64,000 bases of DNA, taken from contig CAZIKB010000010.1 of NCBI GenBank assembly GCA_964539665.1, positions 17,666 through 81,665 of the forward strand, in the 5' to 3' direction. Below the pieces are notes generated by a model. The model made no database searches. It was not told the origin of the DNA and saw nothing but the letters and a program-made list of their open reading frames with translations. The position numbers and the translations under genes were made by a program. Origin of the DNA: CAZIKB01 sp964539665. Its GTDB lineage: Bacteria; Zhuqueibacterota; Zhuqueibacteria; Oceanimicrobiales; Oceanimicrobiaceae. Within the stretch, counting starts at the first letter, position 1. The number at the start of each line of letters is the position of its first letter. Of this stretch, positions 62,865 to 64,000 are shown in pieces.

Positions 62865-63749
62865 ATGGCGACCAATGGTGACGATAAGGGGCAAAACGAT
62901 TATCGGGAAGCCCTGGGTATCTGGCGCACCATTAAGAGCAATCTCAGACAGGATAAGAAATCAGGCAGAGTTTTCAATCCACAAAATTATGCGCCCGAGT
63001 TTACCAGCGCCGCTGGTAAATTTAAACAGGTTATAGCTAAATATCCGGACAGTCCGTATACAACCTCTGCATTGGGGCAGCTTGCTGTGATTTGGAGGGT
63101 GACGAAGGAGTTTAAAGCACTTGAGGATTATATGCAGGGTATTGCCAGCAATCCGAAGTTGGCTCATCTGCGTTCCCAGGCTTTGGGCGCCATGATCCCT
63201 GCTCTAATTAAACAGAACGCTTATGCAAAAGCCATCGAATTGTCCGATCAAATTATCCAGGAATTTCCTCAGGATACTTACGTATGTGAGCTGCTTTACG
63301 GGAAAGGCATTATCTATAAATACTATCTCAACGACCCGGATAAAGCGTCAGAGATTTTCAATTTAGTCATTGCGCAATATCCTGGTCATCTAACCGCCGA
63401 GTCCGCCAGAGATGAAATGGCAGATATGGGACAAGAGTACTTTGCCAAAGAATCATCAGAGCCAGAACCAGTGGTGGAACTCACTGCACAGAATTATCCC
63501 AATCCATTCAACCCGGAGACGCGTATTCAGTTTACCTTGCCAGAACCTGGGCGCGTGGTATTGAAGATTTATGACATCCTGGGAAGGGAAGTCAACACAT
63601 TAATTGATGCAGATAGACTGTCAGGTAAATATTCGGTTAACTGGAATGGCCGAAACAGCCTGGGTGTCGAAGTGGCTTCCGGGATGTATTTTTATCAGAT
63701 TCAGTTTATGGGTGAGATACTTACCAGCAAGATGTTATTAATTCGATAA
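62865..63749 (+). CDS. TPR-like protein with T9SS sorting domain (probably C-terminal part of a split gene)
   Basis: 294 aa if started at ATG 62865, but the frame is open back to the TGA at 62799 and lies in phase with the upstream gene. Residues about 45-190 contain tetratricopeptide-like units (AAGKFKQVIAKYPDSPYTTS, YAKAIELSDQIIQEFPQDTY, ASEIFNLVIAQYPGHLTAES). The final 85 residues are a complete T9SS type A domain, with NYPNPFNPETRIQFTLP and the end LTSKMLLIR. There is no signal peptide, so on its own it could not reach T9SS. No convincing ribosome-binding site is seen before 62865. Confidence 0.7.
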   Translation: MATNGDDKGQNDYREALGIWRTIKSNLRQDKKSGRVFNPQNYAPEFTSAAGKFKQVIAKYPDSPYTTSALGQLAVIWRVTKEFKALEDYMQGIASNPKLAHLRSQALGAMIPALIKQNAYAKAIELSDQIIQEFPQDTYVCELLYGKGIIYKYYLNDPDKASEIFNLVIAQYPGHLTAESARDEMADMGQEYFAKESSEPEPVVELTAQNYPNPFNPETRIQFTLPEPGRVVLKIYDILGREVNTLIDADRLSGKYSVNWNGRNSLGVEVASGMYFYQIQFMGEILTSKMLLIR

Positions 63750-63754
63750 GCACA

Positions 63755-63789
63755 TGACCCTGACAGAATTACTTAATGCAGCAGGGTCA
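63755..63789. repeat. 8-base inverted repeat after the T9SS gene
   Basis: TGACCCTG (63755-63762) and CAGGGTCA (63782-63789) are perfect complements around a 19-base loop, directly after the stop. It may help terminate or stabilise the transcript, but no T-run follows. Confidence 0.4.
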
Positions 63790-63835
63790 CTATAATAAAA
63801 GTGACATTATCAAATTATTACCTTTCAGATAAATG

Positions 63836-63878
63836 AATCCAACGGATGGGAACATTTTTATAACCGATCCGTTGGATT
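63836..63878 (+). terminator. Strong 12-base-pair hairpin
   Basis: AATCCAACGGAT (63836-63847) pairs perfectly with ATCCGTTGGATT (63867-63878), with a 19-base loop. A short T-containing run follows. Situated between the T9SS gene and the next start at 63951, it is a good candidate transcription terminator. Confidence 0.55.
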
Positions 63879-63950
63879 TATTGATCAGTTGTAAACTTAT
63901 TTGCTTAATAATATTTTTACAAAAAACAAAACTTCAATTGGAGCACAATT

Positions 63951-64000
63951 ATGAGTGCGCCAAGCAAAGCTAATATAGGCAAGCCGGACAATCCGGCACG
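63951..64000 (+). CDS. Start of a gene cut by the window end
   Basis: ATG at 63951 with GGAG 8 bases upstream opens a frame running off the window (MSAPSKANIGKPDNPAR). Too short to identify. The ribosome-binding site and the terminator-like hairpin before it support a new transcription unit. Confidence 0.45.
   Translation, partial: MSAPSKANIGKPDNPA

Noticed and set aside
62776..63036. 86-codon frame spanning the split-gene junction
   Set aside because: It is out of frame with the TPR and T9SS coding and has a low-complexity composition with no homologous pattern.
1..64000. tRNA, rRNA, CRISPR array, prophage or insertion sequence
   Set aside because: I scanned for cloverleaf-like GC-rich segments, spaced direct repeats and transposase or phage motifs and saw none that I could support.

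Overview
This window most likely comes from a Gram-negative bacterium of the FCB group outside classical Bacteroidetes (Calditrichota, candidate phylum KSB1, Ignavibacteriota or a relative). The evidence is two intact type IX secretion (T9SS) C-terminal sorting domains with the YPNPFNP-type motif and a decayed third one, a DUF4835/PorD-like protein divergent from a PorV/PorQ-like outer-membrane protein, a DUF4292 lipoprotein, many TPR proteins and a low-GC background. The assignment is inference; no rRNA or other phylogenetic marker is present. I saw no tRNA, rRNA, CRISPR array, intact insertion sequence or prophage.

Layout. 0-2.6 kb: the end of an NHL-repeat protein and a metzincin-like protease fused to TPRs. 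2.7-8.4 kb (minus): a glucosyl/mannosyl-3-phosphoglycerate synthase and phosphatase pair for a compatible solute, a membrane-anchored TPR protein and a SulP anion transporter. 8.9-17.9 kb (plus): complete nqrABCDEF for the Na+-translocating NADH:quinone oxidoreductase, then an S9-type hydrolase, a CBS protein, apbE (attaches FMN to NqrB and NqrC) and a small NqrM-like gene. Pump, flavinylation enzyme and iron-site maturation factor therefore lie together. 18-20.3 kb (minus): an alpha/beta hydrolase coupled to a PQQ-type propeller gene that is clearly richer in GC than its surroundings. 20.4-28.8 kb (minus): membrane proteins, a methyltransferase, a GNAT, a five-gene ABC exporter operon with its own regulator, a nucleotidyltransferase pair and two decayed gene fragments.

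29-38.9 kb (minus): a very large CPBP intramembrane protease with an internal duplication, a class C beta-lactamase-like lipoprotein, a DUF4177 protein, katA with a PerR-type regulator and a strong palindromic operator, a GGDEF protein and a GT9-like protein. 39-46.9 kb: envelope genes (HhH/beta-barrel protein, PorV-like, PorD-like, a Tat-exported Ntn hydrolase, a TPR and DUF4292 pair). 47-54.2 kb (plus): a surface-glycan locus with a polyprenyl-phosphate-type glycosyltransferase, hddA-hddC-gmhB for GDP-heptose, a GT4 transferase, a sulfatase-superfamily protein lacking the usual nucleophile motif and a methyltransferase. 54.4-58.7 kb: a CsgG-like protein, two lipoproteins and a T9SS-exported M28 peptidase. 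59.3-63.7 kb: poorly characterised secreted proteins, including a beta-helix protein and a T9SS-tailed protein that lie in one reading frame separated by a single TGA. The window ends just inside the next gene.

The best candidates for something new are the 59.3-63.7 kb secreted cluster with its split T9SS protein, the duplicated CPBP protease, the metzincin-TPR fusion and the CsgG/thioredoxin-like/PKD lipoprotein trio.
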